NCBI GenBank assembly: GCA_963806395.1
Contig: CAWDYI010000008.1
Location: forward strand, 124,001-188,000
DNA from: DASSUW01 sp963806395
GTDB lineage: Bacteria; Actinomycetota; Thermoleophilia; Solirubrobacterales; Solirubrobacteraceae
Direction: 5' to 3'
DNA: 64,000 nt
Part shown: positions 7,222 to 16,458 of the stretch, one piece after another
Numbering within the stretch: the stretch's first letter is position 1
Layout: the number at the start of each line of letters is the position of its first letter
The notes under the pieces: model-generated
What the model was told of the DNA's origin: nothing
Database searches by the model: none
The model's input: the letters and a program-made list of their open reading frames with translations, nothing else
Translations under genes and position numbers: made by a program

Positions 7222-8805
7222 ATGTCAACGCTGAGCTTCCAACCAGACGCCGATCGGTACTACACCGACGGGTACTGGCGACCGGGCGACCTCTGGGGCG
7301 ATTTCGCCGCGCGCGCGCACGCCGAGCCGGACAAGGTCGCGCTGGTGCTCGACGACCGGCGGGTCACGTACGACGAGCTGCGCCGCGCCGCCGTCGCCCT
7401 ATCCGCGCGCCTCGCCTCCGGCTCGGTGCGGCCGGGCGACGTGGTCCTGCTGCTCGGCCGGCACTCGATCGAGGCGGCGGTCGCGCTGCTCGGCTGCCTC
7501 CACCGCGGCGTGGTGCTCGCTCCCCTGCCGCCGATGTTCAATGTCGCCCAGCTCTCGGCGCTCGCGCGTCAGACCGGCGCCCGAGCGATCGTCGGCTTCG
7601 GGGGGGAAAAGGAGATCGCCAAGTGCGAGCAGGCGGCGCCGCTCGCCGGGCAGCTGATCGCGCTGCTTCCCGCAACCGTCGACGAGCTGATCTGCGAGGG
7701 CGCGGTGGACGAGCGCAGCGAGCGCGGGGCCGACGACATCGCGATGGTCATGCATTCCTCCGGGACCACGTCGGCGCCGAAGGGCATCGTGCACTCGAGC
7801 AACACCCTGCGATACGCCACCGAGGGCATCTGCCGGCGCTGGGGGCTCGACGGCGACGACCGCTGTCTCGTCGCGACCGAGTTCGGGTTCGTCGGCGGGC
7901 TGGTCTTCGGGTACTTCCCGGTGTTGCTCAACGGCGGCACGGGCGTCCTGATGAGCCGCTGGAAGCCGGAGGAGGCGCTTCGACTGATCGAAGAGCACCG
8001 CTGCACGTACGTGCTGCTGATGCCGACCCACGCCGCCGACACGCTGCGGGCGGCGCAGGCCACGACGCGCGACCTGTCGTCGATGCGCGTCCTCGCGGCC
8101 CCCGGCCTCACGCCGGAGCGGAGGCTTGCAATGCAGGACGCGTTCGGGACCCCCCCGCTGGCCGACTACGGCCTCTCCGAGGTGCCCGGCCACGCGGCGC
8201 ACGGCCTGCGCGAGCCGCAGGCGAAGATGCTCACGACCGAGGGCCGCCCCTATGACGGCACCGAGATCCGCGTGCTGGGCCCAAGCGGTGCGCCGCTGCC
8301 CGCCGGCGAGGTCGGCGACGTCGTTGTCAACGGCCCGAGCCGCTTCCTGTTCTTCCTCGGCAACGACGAACTGACGCGCGACTCGCTGACCGGCTGGGGC
8401 GGCTACCGCACCGGCGACCTCGGCTATCTCGACGAGGACGGCCACCTGGTCTATGTCGGCCGCAGCAAGGACATCATCCGGCGCGGCGGCGTGACCGTCG
8501 TGCCGGCCGAGCTCGAGCCCGTGCTGATGCGGCACCCGGCCGTCCACGAGGCCGCCGTCGTGCCGCTGCCCGACGAGCGCCTGGGAGAGCGCGCATGCGC
8601 CGCCCTCATCCTCAAGCCCTCCGAGCGGGCGCCGACGCTCGCCGAGCTGCAGGACTTCCTCGAGCACGAGGGCGTCGCCAAATACATGTGGCCCGAATCG
8701 ATCGAGGTCTTCGACGAGTTCCCGCGCACCGTGTCGCTGAAGGTGGTCAAGCGCGAGGTCGTCCAGCAGATCGTCGCCCGCGCTGACGTGCACGCCACGG
8801 TCTGA
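7222..8805 (+). CDS. AMP-forming acyl-CoA synthetase / acid-CoA ligase
   Basis: This is a 527-residue ANL-superfamily adenylating enzyme that activates a carboxylic acid to its CoA thioester. It has the phosphate loop MHSSGTTSAPKGIVHS (about 177-192), YGLSEVPG, the hinge-region motif YRTGDLGYLDEDG, GRSKDIIRRGG, and a C-terminal SLKVVKRE with the expected lysine near residue 507. The Gly usually before that Lys is Leu here. The length is normal. It stands alone between an operator-bearing promoter and the TetR gene at 8862, and is the obvious entry enzyme for the pathway. The substrate cannot be deduced; cyclohexanecarboxylate/fatty-acid-type ligases are the nearest relatives I recognise. Confidence 0.87.
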   Translation: MSTLSFQPDADRYYTDGYWRPGDLWGDFAARAHAEPDKVALVLDDRRVTYDELRRAAVALSARLASGSVRPGDVVLLLGRHSIEAAVALLGCLHRGVVLAPLPPMFNVAQLSALARQTGARAIVGFGGEKEIAKCEQAAPLAGQLIALLPATVDELICEGAVDERSERGADDIAMVMHSSGTTSAPKGIVHSSNTLRYATEGICRRWGLDGDDRCLVATEFGFVGGLVFGYFPVLLNGGTGVLMSRWKPEEALRLIEEHRCTYVLLMPTHAADTLRAAQATTRDLSSMRVLAAPGLTPERRLAMQDAFGTPPLADYGLSEVPGHAAHGLREPQAKMLTTEGRPYDGTEIRVLGPSGAPLPAGEVGDVVVNGPSRFLFFLGNDELTRDSLTGWGGYRTGDLGYLDEDGHLVYVGRSKDIIRRGGVTVVPAELEPVLMRHPAVHEAAVVPLPDERLGERACAALILKPSERAPTLAELQDFLEHEGVAKYMWPESIEVFDEFPRTVSLKVVKREVVQQIVARADVHATV

Positions 8806-8845
8806 AGCTGCCTCAGGTGCTCTTTGCTCGTGCCTCCAGCCATGG

Positions 8846-8879
8846 TACGCTCCTAACTAAGATGAGTTCAACTCAGCCA
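8846..8879 (+). promoter_or_regulatory. TetR (paralogue 2) promoter with operator over the start codon
   Basis: A TACGCT -10 lies at 8846-8851, with a weak TTTGCT -35 at 8823-8828. TGAGTTCAACTCA (8863-8875) is a perfect 13-bp dyad around a central C and begins inside the ATG. Its arms TGAG/CTCA are a compensated variant of TGAA/TTCA, so the symmetry itself seems conserved. Autorepression is inferred. Confidence 0.6.
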
Positions 8880-9506
8880 CGCGGCACGAAGCGCGAAGAG
8901 ATCCTCGCCGCGGCGACCGAGCGATTCGGCAGGGACGGCTACGAGGACACGAAGTGGGCGGACATCGCGGCCGACGTCGGCGTCGGCCCGACCGCCCTGT
9001 ACCACTACTTCGAGTCCAAGCAGCACTGCCTCTACGTGATCATGGACCAGGCAATCGAGGGCTTCCGCTCCCGCTTCGAGGAGGTGACCACGGACGGCGA
9101 CGACCCGCTGGGGCGTCTCATCGCGGTCATCGACGACTGCTTCGAGCTCTCAGAGCGCGACATCCAGCGCAACCGCGTGCTGGTCGCCGAGCAGGGCCTG
9201 CTGTCGGCCGGCAGCGACTCACCGCGCGAGGAACAGGCGCGGCAGGCCGCACGGGCGCGCACGCGCGACCTGGAGTTCGCCTGGGCGAGCTTCCTCTCGC
9301 ACGCGATGCAGCAGGGGGCGATCCCGAAGAACGACCCGCGGCTGCTGACGCGGGCGATCCTCGGCCTCTACAACAGCATCTGGCACTGGTACCGGCCTAA
9401 CGGGATCGTCGCCCTGAACCGCATCGCCGAGTTCTTCACCGACCGCAGCCTGGCGCTGATCGGCGTCCCGCCGGAAGCGCAGGGTCGCGCGAGGGCCGCC
9501 GCATGA
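8862..9506 (+). CDS. TetR/AcrR-family transcriptional regulator (paralogue 2)
   Basis: This is a 214-residue TetR repressor with helix-turn-helix at about residues 10-55, containing KWADIAADVGVGPTALYHYF, and a C-terminal domain with LGLYNSIWHWYRP. ATG 8862 is chosen because upstream sequence is promoter-like and the protein then begins MSSTQPRG, a normal TetR tail. It is a paralogue of the repressor at 2119-2835 and probably recognises the same or a closely similar operator. It is the first gene of a five-gene operon and overlaps the next gene by ATGA. Confidence 0.88.
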   Translation: MSSTQPRGTKREEILAAATERFGRDGYEDTKWADIAADVGVGPTALYHYFESKQHCLYVIMDQAIEGFRSRFEEVTTDGDDPLGRLIAVIDDCFELSERDIQRNRVLVAEQGLLSAGSDSPREEQARQAARARTRDLEFAWASFLSHAMQQGAIPKNDPRLLTRAILGLYNSIWHWYRPNGIVALNRIAEFFTDRSLALIGVPPEAQGRARAAA

Positions 9507-9886
9507 GCTTCTTCGAGCGCTACTTCGCCGCGCTCGACGGTCCTGATCCGCACTCGTCGCTCGAGCTGGTCGCCGACGAGGTCGAGTTCTCGATCCAGTG
9601 GGCCCGCGGCTCGGATCGCGCCAGCCGGCAGCTCGTCGGCGGCCGCGCGGAGCTGCGCGCGCTCATCGATGCCGGCGACATGAGCGGCTGGGCGCACCAC
9701 GTGCTGTTCGGCGGCGGCAGCGGCGAGGTCGAGTTCGCGCTCGGCGAAACGCGCTACGACAACGGCGAGCGGATCGGGACCTTCCTCGCGGTGGCGCAGC
9801 TCGACGGAGACGGACGGATGGTCCGCTACATGGTCGCCCGTTCGCCGGCGGTCGCCTTCGAGCCGGCGCGGGTCGATGCCGGTTGA
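9503..9886 (+). CDS. SnoaL/NTF2-like small protein
   Basis: This 127-residue protein has the length and residue pattern of SnoaL-like alpha+beta-barrel proteins: an N-terminal helix FFERYFAALD, then VEFSIQWARG and a strand-rich C-terminal half. The family includes small isomerases, hydratases and non-catalytic binders of polyketide or steroid-like substrates. No catalytic residue can be assigned. Its ATG overlaps the TetR stop by 4 bp and its end overlaps the DUF35 gene by 11 bp, so it is co-translated with the thiolase/DUF35 pair. Confidence 0.6.
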   Translation: MSFFERYFAALDGPDPHSSLELVADEVEFSIQWARGSDRASRQLVGGRAELRALIDAGDMSGWAHHVLFGGGSGEVEFALGETRYDNGERIGTFLAVAQLDGDGRMVRYMVARSPAVAFEPARVDAG

Positions 9887-10298
9887 CTTCGTCCCGGTCG
9901 CGGACGGCCTGCTCGCCGGGCCGCGGGACGCCCCCGAGCTGATCGGGTCCGAGTGCCGCCGGTGCGGGGTCGTCGCCTTCCCGCGCCACGGCGCGTGCGC
10001 GGCGTGCACGTCGAGCGACGTCCACGAGCGCCGGCTCGCCCGCCGCGGCACGCTGTGGACCTGGACGATCCAGTGCTTCCCGCCGAAGTCGCCGCCCTAT
10101 GCCGGCGCGGCCGACGACTTCGAGCCGTTCGGCGTCGGCTACGTCGAGCTCGAAGGCGAGGTGCGTGTGGAGGCGAGGCTCACGGAGGCCGACCCGGCCC
10201 GCCTGCGCATCGGGATGCCGATGGAGCTCGTGCTGATCCCGGCGCCCGGCGCCGCCGGCGCGCTGACGTACGCCTTCCGGCCGGCGGAGCAGGAGTGA
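9876..10298 (+). CDS. DUF35 zinc-ribbon/OB-fold protein
   Basis: This 140-residue protein has a rubredoxin-like zinc ribbon with Cys27, Cys30, Cys41 and Cys44 (CRRC and CAAC), then an OB-fold region. DUF35 proteins are partners of thiolase-superfamily enzymes and can channel acyl-CoA, as in archaeal HMG-CoA synthesis complexes or the ChsH2/Ltp2 retro-aldolase of steroid side-chain degradation. Its stop overlaps the GTG start of the thiolase-like gene, supporting a complex. A second DUF35/thiolase pair lies at 27804-29410. Confidence 0.85.
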   Translation: MPVDFVPVADGLLAGPRDAPELIGSECRRCGVVAFPRHGACAACTSSDVHERRLARRGTLWTWTIQCFPPKSPPYAGAADDFEPFGVGYVELEGEVRVEARLTEADPARLRIGMPMELVLIPAPGAAGALTYAFRPAEQE

Positions 10299-11446
10299 GC
10301 GCCATCGAGGTCGCGGTCGCCGGCGTGGGGATCCACCCGTTCGGCCGGCACGAGGGCGTGTCGGGCCTCGAGATGGCGGCGGTCGCGGCCCGCGCCGCGC
10401 TGCGCGACGCCGGCGTCAGCTGGCAGGACGTCGACTTCGCCGCGGGCGGATCCGACGCAGCGGGCAACGCCGACACGACGGTCGCGGCGCTCGGCCTCAC
10501 CGGCGTGCCGTTCATCAACGTCCACAACGGCTGCGCGACCGGCGGGTCCGCGCTCGCCACGGCACACGCGATGCTCGCGGCCGGCGCCGCCGAGATCGCG
10601 CTCGTAGTCGGCTTCGACAAGCACCCGCCCGGCGCCTTCAACCCGCTGCCGGAGGACTGGGGGCTGGGCTCGTGGTACGGCGAGACCGGACTCATGCTCA
10701 CGACGCAGTTCTTCGCCATGAAGATCCAGCGCTACATGGCCGAGCACGGCATCAGCGCGTCGACGCTCGCCAAGGTGGCGGCCAAGGCGTTCGAGAACGG
10801 CGCTCGCAACCCCAACGCCTGGCGCCGCCGGCCGCTGTCCGAGGACGAGGTGCTCGCCTCCAGGATGGTCAACCACCCGCTGACGCAGTACATGTTCTGC
10901 TCGCCCGGCGAAGGCGCGGTGGCGCTCGTCCTGGCGCGGGGCGAGCGCGCGCGGACGCTCGGGCGCGCGCGCGTCTACCTGCGCTCGGTCGCGTTCCGCA
11001 CCCGTCGTTTCGGGTCCTTCGAGGTGTTCAGCCCGTCGGTCCCGATCGCGGCCGCGCCCTCGCCGACTACCGACGCGGCCGCGGCCGCCTTCGAGCAGGC
11101 GGGCGTGGGCCCCGAGGACGTCGACGTCGCGCAACTCCAGGACACCGAGTCGGGCGCCGAGGTCATGCACCTGGCCGAGACCGGGCTCTGCGAGCACGGA
11201 GAGCAGGAGTCGCTGATCCAAGGCGGCGCGACACGTCGCGACGGCCGCCTGCCCATCAACACCGACGGCGGCTGCCTGGCCAACGGCGAGCCGATCGGCG
11301 CGTCTGGCCTGCGCCAGGTCCACGAGGTCGTCGTGCAGCTCCGAGGCGAGGCGGGGGAGCGCCAGATCGCCGGGCCGGCGCGCGTCGGGTTCACGCAGGT
11401 CTACGGCGCGCCGGGGGTCAGCGCGTGCACCGTGCTCAGCCGCTGA
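10295..11446 (+). CDS. Thiolase-superfamily protein (Ltp2/SCP-x-like), pair 1
   Basis: This is a 383-residue thiolase-fold protein with GTG start at 10295 (GTGA overlap). A Cys sits at the nucleophile position in HNGCATGGSAL (Cys80). The normally invariant GHPxGA loop near the C-terminus reads ANGEPIGASG, so the catalytic His is Glu. That loss, together with the DUF35 partner, argues against simple thiolysis. It fits the lipid-transfer-protein thiolase group, some of which are retro-aldolases. The upstream DUF35 and downstream MDR reductase are co-transcribed. The specific reaction is inferred, not shown. Confidence 0.8.
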   Translation: MSAIEVAVAGVGIHPFGRHEGVSGLEMAAVAARAALRDAGVSWQDVDFAAGGSDAAGNADTTVAALGLTGVPFINVHNGCATGGSALATAHAMLAAGAAEIALVVGFDKHPPGAFNPLPEDWGLGSWYGETGLMLTTQFFAMKIQRYMAEHGISASTLAKVAAKAFENGARNPNAWRRRPLSEDEVLASRMVNHPLTQYMFCSPGEGAVALVLARGERARTLGRARVYLRSVAFRTRRFGSFEVFSPSVPIAAAPSPTTDAAAAAFEQAGVGPEDVDVAQLQDTESGAEVMHLAETGLCEHGEQESLIQGGATRRDGRLPINTDGGCLANGEPIGASGLRQVHEVVVQLRGEAGERQIAGPARVGFTQVYGAPGVSACTVLSR

Positions 11447-12468
11447 GCGGCCGCGAGGTTCAGCTCACGGCGTATCCCGACGGCGAGCCGCGGACGGGCG
11501 ACTTTCGGATCGTCGACGTTCCGGTACGCGAGCCCGGGCCCGGAGAGGTCCTGGTTCGCAACACTTGGACGTCGGTGGATCCCGGGTTGAGGCTGCGGCT
11601 GGCCGAGCGCGCGCCCGAGGGCTACTTCGCCGCGTTCGGCCTGCGGTCGGCGATGGACGGGATCATGACGGTCGGCGAGGTGATCGAGTCCCGCGCCGAC
11701 GGGTTCTGCGCCGGCGACACCGTCTGGCACGCGTCGGGGTGGCGCGACTACGCCGTCGTGGCGGCCCAGACGCCGGCACTCGGCGGACTCGGCACGCTGA
11801 CCCGGCTCGACACCGCCCTCGCTCCCGCGCAGCGCTTTCTCGGCCCGCTTGGCGGCATGGGCCTGACGGCCTACGCCGGGCTGTTCGAGGTGGCGAGCCT
11901 GTGCGAGGGGGACATCGTCTGGGTGTCGGCCGCGGCCGGGGCCGTCGGAAGCCTCGCCGCGCAGTTCGCCAAGCTCCGGGGCCATCGCGTGATCGGCAGC
12001 GCCGGGTCCGACGCAAAGGTCTCCTACCTGCGCGACGAGCTCGGGCTCGACGTCGCGTTCAACCACCGAGCCGGCCCCGTCGCCGACCTCCTGCGCGCGG
12101 CCGCGCCCGAGGGGATCGACGTCTACTTCGACTGCGTCGGCGGTGACCACCTCGAAGCGGCGCTCGCGGCCCTGCGATCGAGGGGACGCGTGGCGCTCTG
12201 CGGGGCCGTCTCCCAATACGGGCACTCGGCGCGCGGACCGGCGAACCTGTTCCAGGCGACGGCGAACGACCTCACGCTGCGCGGGTTCCGTGGCAGCAGC
12301 TACCTGCACCGGATGGGCGACATGGTGCGCGACGTCAGCGGCTGGCTCGCCGACGGGCGGCTTCGTTACCGCGAGACGGTCGTCGACGGCCTTGAGCGGG
12401 CGCCCGCGGCGCTCGCGCGGATGCTGGCCGGCGACACGATCGGCAAGACGCTCGTGCGCATCGCCTGA
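11425..12468 (+). CDS. MDR-family NADPH-dependent oxidoreductase (CurA/PTGR-like)
   Basis: This zinc-free medium-chain reductase has about 347 residues. It has NTWTSVDPGLRLRL near the N-terminus and a nucleotide-binding stretch AAGAVGSLAAQFAKL, followed by YFDCVGGDHLEAAL. These mark the curcumin reductase/leukotriene-B4 dehydrogenase group, which reduces C=C bonds of enones. No zinc-ligand cysteines are seen. The start is uncertain: GTG 11425 overlaps the thiolase gene by 22 bp. It is the last gene of the TetR operon and ends 4 bp from the convergent flavoenzyme. Confidence 0.82.
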   Translation: MHRAQPLSGREVQLTAYPDGEPRTGDFRIVDVPVREPGPGEVLVRNTWTSVDPGLRLRLAERAPEGYFAAFGLRSAMDGIMTVGEVIESRADGFCAGDTVWHASGWRDYAVVAAQTPALGGLGTLTRLDTALAPAQRFLGPLGGMGLTAYAGLFEVASLCEGDIVWVSAAAGAVGSLAAQFAKLRGHRVIGSAGSDAKVSYLRDELGLDVAFNHRAGPVADLLRAAAPEGIDVYFDCVGGDHLEAALAALRSRGRVALCGAVSQYGHSARGPANLFQATANDLTLRGFRGSSYLHRMGDMVRDVSGWLADGRLRYRETVVDGLERAPAALARMLAGDTIGKTLVRIA

Positions 12469-12472
12469 TCGG

Positions 12473-14410
12473 TTACACCGTGTCCATGATCGCGGCGGTG
12501 CGAGGTTTCGCGAAGGCGATCGACTCGCCGGCGGCGCGCCCCTCGGCGATCGCGTGCGAGGCCTTGCGTGGCACCAGGGCGTCGCCGATCACGCGGACGG
12601 AGCCGGTGCGCGGGACCAACTCGCTCCAGTCGCGAGCGATGCGCTCGCCGACCACGATGACCGTGTCGGCCGGCACGCGCTCGGCGGCGCCCGACATCGT
12701 GCTCGTCAGGAGCGCGGTGTCCTCCGCAAGGCTCTCGAGCGCCGTGAACGGGCGCACCGCAAGCGGGGCGCCGCGCAGGCGCGCGAGCAGCTGTACGCGG
12801 CCCTCCGGGGGCAGCGAGCTCCCGAACGCCGCGCCCGGCGTCGCCACGGTGATCGTCTCGAACCCCGCGCGGACACCGAGCTCGACGGCGCTCGCGCACG
12901 GCCACCAGCCGAACCCGTCGTCCACCACTACCAGGTTGCGACCGCTCACGCCCCGACCGATGGCGCGAGACGATGGCAGCGCGCGCTCGATCCCGGGCAG
13001 CGCCGGCAGGATCTCGGTGCTGCCGATCGCGATCACCACCTCGTCGAATCCGGCGAGGTCGTCCGCGGCCGCCGGCGTTCCCAGCCGCAGCTCGACGGCG
13101 TCGAGCGCGGCCGCGTAGAAGTCCAGCAGCGCTCGCCATCCGCCGCGACCGGGAGCCGCCGCGGCGACGGCGAGCTGCCCGCCGATCGCCTCCCGCGCGT
13201 CGAACAGCACGACCTCCCGCCGGCCGGCCAGCGTCAAGGCGCACTCGAGCCCGCCGGGTCCCGCGCCGACGATCGCCACGCGGCCACCGGAGGGCTCGGC
13301 GACCCGGCGCACGACAAGCGGCGCGGCCGGCCGGCGGTCGGCGCCGGGCGGGCCCAATTCCGGGTTGACCGAGCACAGCAGGACCGGGTCGAACGCACGG
13401 CAGTCCTCGTTGCAGGCCACGCACGGCCGGATGTCGGCCGCCCGGCCGCCGAGCAGCTTGCGCGGCACGTCGGGGTCGGCGATCAGCGCGCGCGCCATGC
13501 CGACGAGGTCCGCCCCGGCGCTCAGGGCGGCCTCGACCGTGTCCGCCGTGCGGAAGCCGTGCGAGATCAGCAGAGGACGGTCGACCACCTGCCGGATCCG
13601 GCCGACGTGTTCGAGCAACGGCGGCTCCTCGGTCGCCATGTCTCGAACGTACGTCGTGCGCACGCCCACGGTCAGGTTCACGTAGTCGGCGAGCTCGCTC
13701 ACGTGCGGGAGCAGCTCGCAGAGCCCGTCGAGGGTCAGGCCGGCCTCCTCACCGCCGTCGGTCGAGAGGCGGATGCCGACGGCGATCCGGGGAGCCGACG
13801 AGCGGATCTCGCGCACGATCCGCGCCACGATCGCGAGCCGGCCGGCGATCGACCCGGCGCCGGCGCGGCGGTTCGTCGCGGCCGACAGGAACTGGGCGAG
13901 CAGGTAGCCGTGCGCGGCATGCAGCTCGATGACCTGGAACCCCGCGTCGGCGGCGTTGACCGCCGAGACGCGGAAGCCCTCGACGATCGCGTCGATCTCG
14001 CCGGTGGTCAGCGGGCGCGGACGCGTCGGCTCGCGCGGCGACCGGACCGCCGACGGGGCCACCGGGTGGAACCATTGCTCGGCGCCGGTCGTCTCGCGGC
14101 CCAGGTGCACCAGCTGGCACGCCGCGACGGCGCCTTCGGCACGGATCGCCTCGGCGCGCTTGCCCATCCCCGACACCGCCTCGGGGCGCCACGCCTCGGT
14201 CGTGATCCTTCGCCGCCACGTGGACTCGGGAGCGACCACTGTGCCGCCGACGGTCAGCATCGCCACGCCGCCGGCCGCCCGGCGGCGCCAGTACTCGGCG
14301 TCCTCGGGGAGTGGCAGCCCGTCCTCGAGGATCCCGCGCCCGTGGGCCGTGCCCACGAGCCGGTTGCGGAGCGTGAGCTGCCCGAGATCGAACGGCTCGG
14401 CGGCGCGCAT
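12473..14410 (-). CDS. NADH:flavin oxidoreductase / 2,4-dienoyl-CoA reductase family
   Basis: This 645-residue old-yellow-enzyme-type protein has an iron-sulfur cluster and a C-terminal FAD/NAD module. The TIM barrel carries ELHAAHGYLLAQFLS (162-176). Cluster cysteines are Cys330, Cys333, Cys337 and Cys346, and the dinucleotide fold starts at VGAGPGGLE (381-389). The length matches bacterial dienoyl-CoA reductase and trimethylamine-dehydrogenase-like enzymes. It is the third gene of the operon aldehyde dehydrogenase-SnoaL-flavoenzyme and likely reduces a conjugated CoA ester or enone. The last Cys spacing (8 residues) is shorter than the usual 11 or so. Confidence 0.86.
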   Translation of the reverse strand: MRAAEPFDLGQLTLRNRLVGTAHGRGILEDGLPLPEDAEYWRRRAAGGVAMLTVGGTVVAPESTWRRRITTEAWRPEAVSGMGKRAEAIRAEGAVAACQLVHLGRETTGAEQWFHPVAPSAVRSPREPTRPRPLTTGEIDAIVEGFRVSAVNAADAGFQVIELHAAHGYLLAQFLSAATNRRAGAGSIAGRLAIVARIVREIRSSAPRIAVGIRLSTDGGEEAGLTLDGLCELLPHVSELADYVNLTVGVRTTYVRDMATEEPPLLEHVGRIRQVVDRPLLISHGFRTADTVEAALSAGADLVGMARALIADPDVPRKLLGGRAADIRPCVACNEDCRAFDPVLLCSVNPELGPPGADRRPAAPLVVRRVAEPSGGRVAIVGAGPGGLECALTLAGRREVVLFDAREAIGGQLAVAAAAPGRGGWRALLDFYAAALDAVELRLGTPAAADDLAGFDEVVIAIGSTEILPALPGIERALPSSRAIGRGVSGRNLVVVDDGFGWWPCASAVELGVRAGFETITVATPGAAFGSSLPPEGRVQLLARLRGAPLAVRPFTALESLAEDTALLTSTMSGAAERVPADTVIVVGERIARDWSELVPRTGSVRVIGDALVPRKASHAIAEGRAAGESIAFAKPRTAAIMDTV

Positions 14411-14417
14411 CTTCTCG

Positions 14418-14909
14418 TCAGGCCTGCGGCCCGCGGCCTCCGATCAATGCGAGATAGCCGGCGGCGTCCGCCTTCTCCTCGGCCCACAGGATCTCGAGCA
14501 CGAGCCGGCTGATCCTCCAGCCGTCGTGCTCGCGCCGGACCTCGGTGTGGTAGCGGCCCACGATCAGCTTCGCCGTCTCCGGATCGTCCTCGAACACCTG
14601 GTGCGACGTGTGGTACACGAGCGCGCTGGCCCGGTCACCGTCGACCTCCACGTGGTAGACGCTGAGCAGGTGGTGCTGCCAGACGACGGTCGCGATCGCC
14701 TCGCCGATCCAGCTCGCGAGCGCGTCGCCACCGCTGACCGGTTCGGCGTTCCCGTACTGCGCCCACGCGTCGTCCGCGAGCACGCGCCGCAAGCCGTCCA
14801 GGTCGAAGCGGTCGATCGTCGACGCGTAGCGGTAGAGCACGTCGGTGATGTCGATGCGGTCCTGCAGGGCGCGGATCGCGGGATCCGTGCTGACGGTCGG
14901 GGCAGCCAT
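14418..14909 (-). CDS. SnoaL-like (NTF2-fold) protein
   Basis: This 163-residue protein has the SnoaL_4 pattern: DRIDITDVLYRYASTIDRFD at the N-terminus, then DAWAQYG, then strands containing VYHVEVDGD and RYHTEVRREHDGWRISRL. The DITDVLYRYA helix with a Tyr/Asp pair is common to dehydratase or isomerase-like members, but many are uncharacterised. It sits 7 bp before the flavoenzyme and 1 bp after the aldehyde dehydrogenase, so it is in one operon. Confidence 0.75.
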   Translation of the reverse strand: MAAPTVSTDPAIRALQDRIDITDVLYRYASTIDRFDLDGLRRVLADDAWAQYGNAEPVSGGDALASWIGEAIATVVWQHHLLSVYHVEVDGDRASALVYHTSHQVFEDDPETAKLIVGRYHTEVRREHDGWRISRLVLEILWAEEKADAAGYLALIGGRGPQA

Positions 14910-14910
14910 G

Positions 14911-16404
14911 TCAGCCGACCTTCATCCAGACGCTCTTGGTCTGGGTGTAATCGTCGAGCGAGGCCTCGCCGAGGTTGCGGCCGTGGCCGGACTGCTTGAC
15001 GCCGCCGTAGGGCACGGACGGGTAGACCATCTGGTACGTGTTGACCCAGACGGTGCCAACGCGCAGCGCGCGGGTCGCACGGTGGGCGCGCGCAATGTCG
15101 TTCGTCCAGACGCCGGCGGCCAGCCCGTACTCGACGTCGTTGGCGATGCGGTACGCCTCCTCTTCCGAGGAGAACTTGAGCACCCCCATCACGGGCCCGA
15201 AGATCTCCTCCTGCGCGATCGTCATGTCGTTGCGAACGCCGGTGAAGACGGTCGGCTGGTGGAAGTAGCCGCGATCGCCGTGCCGCGATCCGCCGAGCGC
15301 CAGCTCGGCGCCTTCCTCCTGGCCGATGCGCACGTACCGCTGGATGCGCTCGAGCTGATCGGCCGACACGACCGGGCCCATCTCGATGTCCGGATCGAAG
15401 CCGCCGCCGATGCGGATTCCGCGCGACTGCTCGACGATCCTGTCCACGACCTCGTCGTGGACGCTCTCGTGCACGAGCACCCGGGTGCTGCACGTGCAGA
15501 CCTGGCCTGACGCGCCCCACACGCCCGCCATCGCCGCCGCCGAGGCGGCTTCGAGATCGGCGTCGGGGAAGATGATCGACGGGCTCTTGCCGCCGAGCTC
15601 GAGGCTCACGCGCTTCACGCGCGCCGCGGCACTGGCCTGGATCGCGCGCCCGGTCGGGTTCGATCCGGTGAACGTGATCGCGTCGACGTCCGGATGCGAG
15701 ACGAGCGCTGCTCCGACGGTCTCGCCGACGCCCTGGACGACGTTGAACACACCGGGCGGAATCCCCGCCTCCAGCGCCAGCTCGGCGACCACGACGGCTG
15801 TCATCGGCGTCTGCTCCGCCGGCTTGAGGACGACGCTGTTGCCGGCGCAGAGCGCGAACGTGGCCATCGCCGCCGCGGCGGTGGGACCGTTCCACGGACT
15901 GATCGCTGCGACCACGCCGATCGGCTCGCGCATCTGGTAGACGGCGAACTCGCGCGGCACGGCGGGGATGCTGCCGTGCAGCTTGGAGGGCCAGCCGGAG
16001 TAGTAGTCGATGCCGTCGACCGCGAACTGGACGATGAATCCCGCGTAGAAGCGGAGCAGACCCGAGTCGATGACGTCGAGCTCCGCGAGCTCGTCGCCGT
16101 GCTCGGCGATCAGCGCCGCGAGCCTGCGCAGCCGCCGCTCCTGCTCGAGCGGCGCCAGGAAGCGCCAGCGCCCGTCGTCGAACGCCGCACGCGCGGACTG
16201 CACGGCGCGCTCGACATCGGCGGCCGACCCGGCCGCCGCGGTGGCGACCTGCTCGCCGGTGGCGGGATCGATCACCGGCATCGTGCCGCCGTCGAGCGGC
16301 GGCACGACCTCGCCGTCGATCACGTGGCCGAACAGCGGGCGGTCGAGCTGCCGTGCAGCGGCGGTCGAGATCGGATACGTGGAGGGATCGGTCAGGACGC
16401 TCAT
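14911..16404 (-). CDS. NAD(P)-dependent aldehyde dehydrogenase
   Basis: This is a 497-residue ALDH. Catalytic residues are visible: Asn172 in SPWNGP, Glu269 in SLELGGK, and Cys303 in GQVCTCSTR. The length and the C-terminal PYGGVKQSGHGR are normal. It oxidises an aldehyde to the acid. It heads a three-gene minus-strand operon behind a TTGACA-N17-TAGGCT promoter whose -10 is overlapped by an operator-like sequence, and it is divergent from the ABC-transporter operon. Confidence 0.9.
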   Translation of the reverse strand: MSVLTDPSTYPISTAAARQLDRPLFGHVIDGEVVPPLDGGTMPVIDPATGEQVATAAAGSAADVERAVQSARAAFDDGRWRFLAPLEQERRLRRLAALIAEHGDELAELDVIDSGLLRFYAGFIVQFAVDGIDYYSGWPSKLHGSIPAVPREFAVYQMREPIGVVAAISPWNGPTAAAAMATFALCAGNSVVLKPAEQTPMTAVVVAELALEAGIPPGVFNVVQGVGETVGAALVSHPDVDAITFTGSNPTGRAIQASAAARVKRVSLELGGKSPSIIFPDADLEAASAAAMAGVWGASGQVCTCSTRVLVHESVHDEVVDRIVEQSRGIRIGGGFDPDIEMGPVVSADQLERIQRYVRIGQEEGAELALGGSRHGDRGYFHQPTVFTGVRNDMTIAQEEIFGPVMGVLKFSSEEEAYRIANDVEYGLAAGVWTNDIARAHRATRALRVGTVWVNTYQMVYPSVPYGGVKQSGHGRNLGEASLDDYTQTKSVWMKVG

Positions 16405-16458
16405 GGCCAGGGCTCTCGCTCTCGTTGTCTCCTCGAGGCCAGCTCGCCTGAGCTGACC

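Noticed and set aside
7399..8793. A 464-residue minus-strand frame opposite the acyl-CoA ligase
   Set aside because: Antisense shadow with a His/Arg/Asp-rich composition and no motif; the plus-strand ligase is complete.
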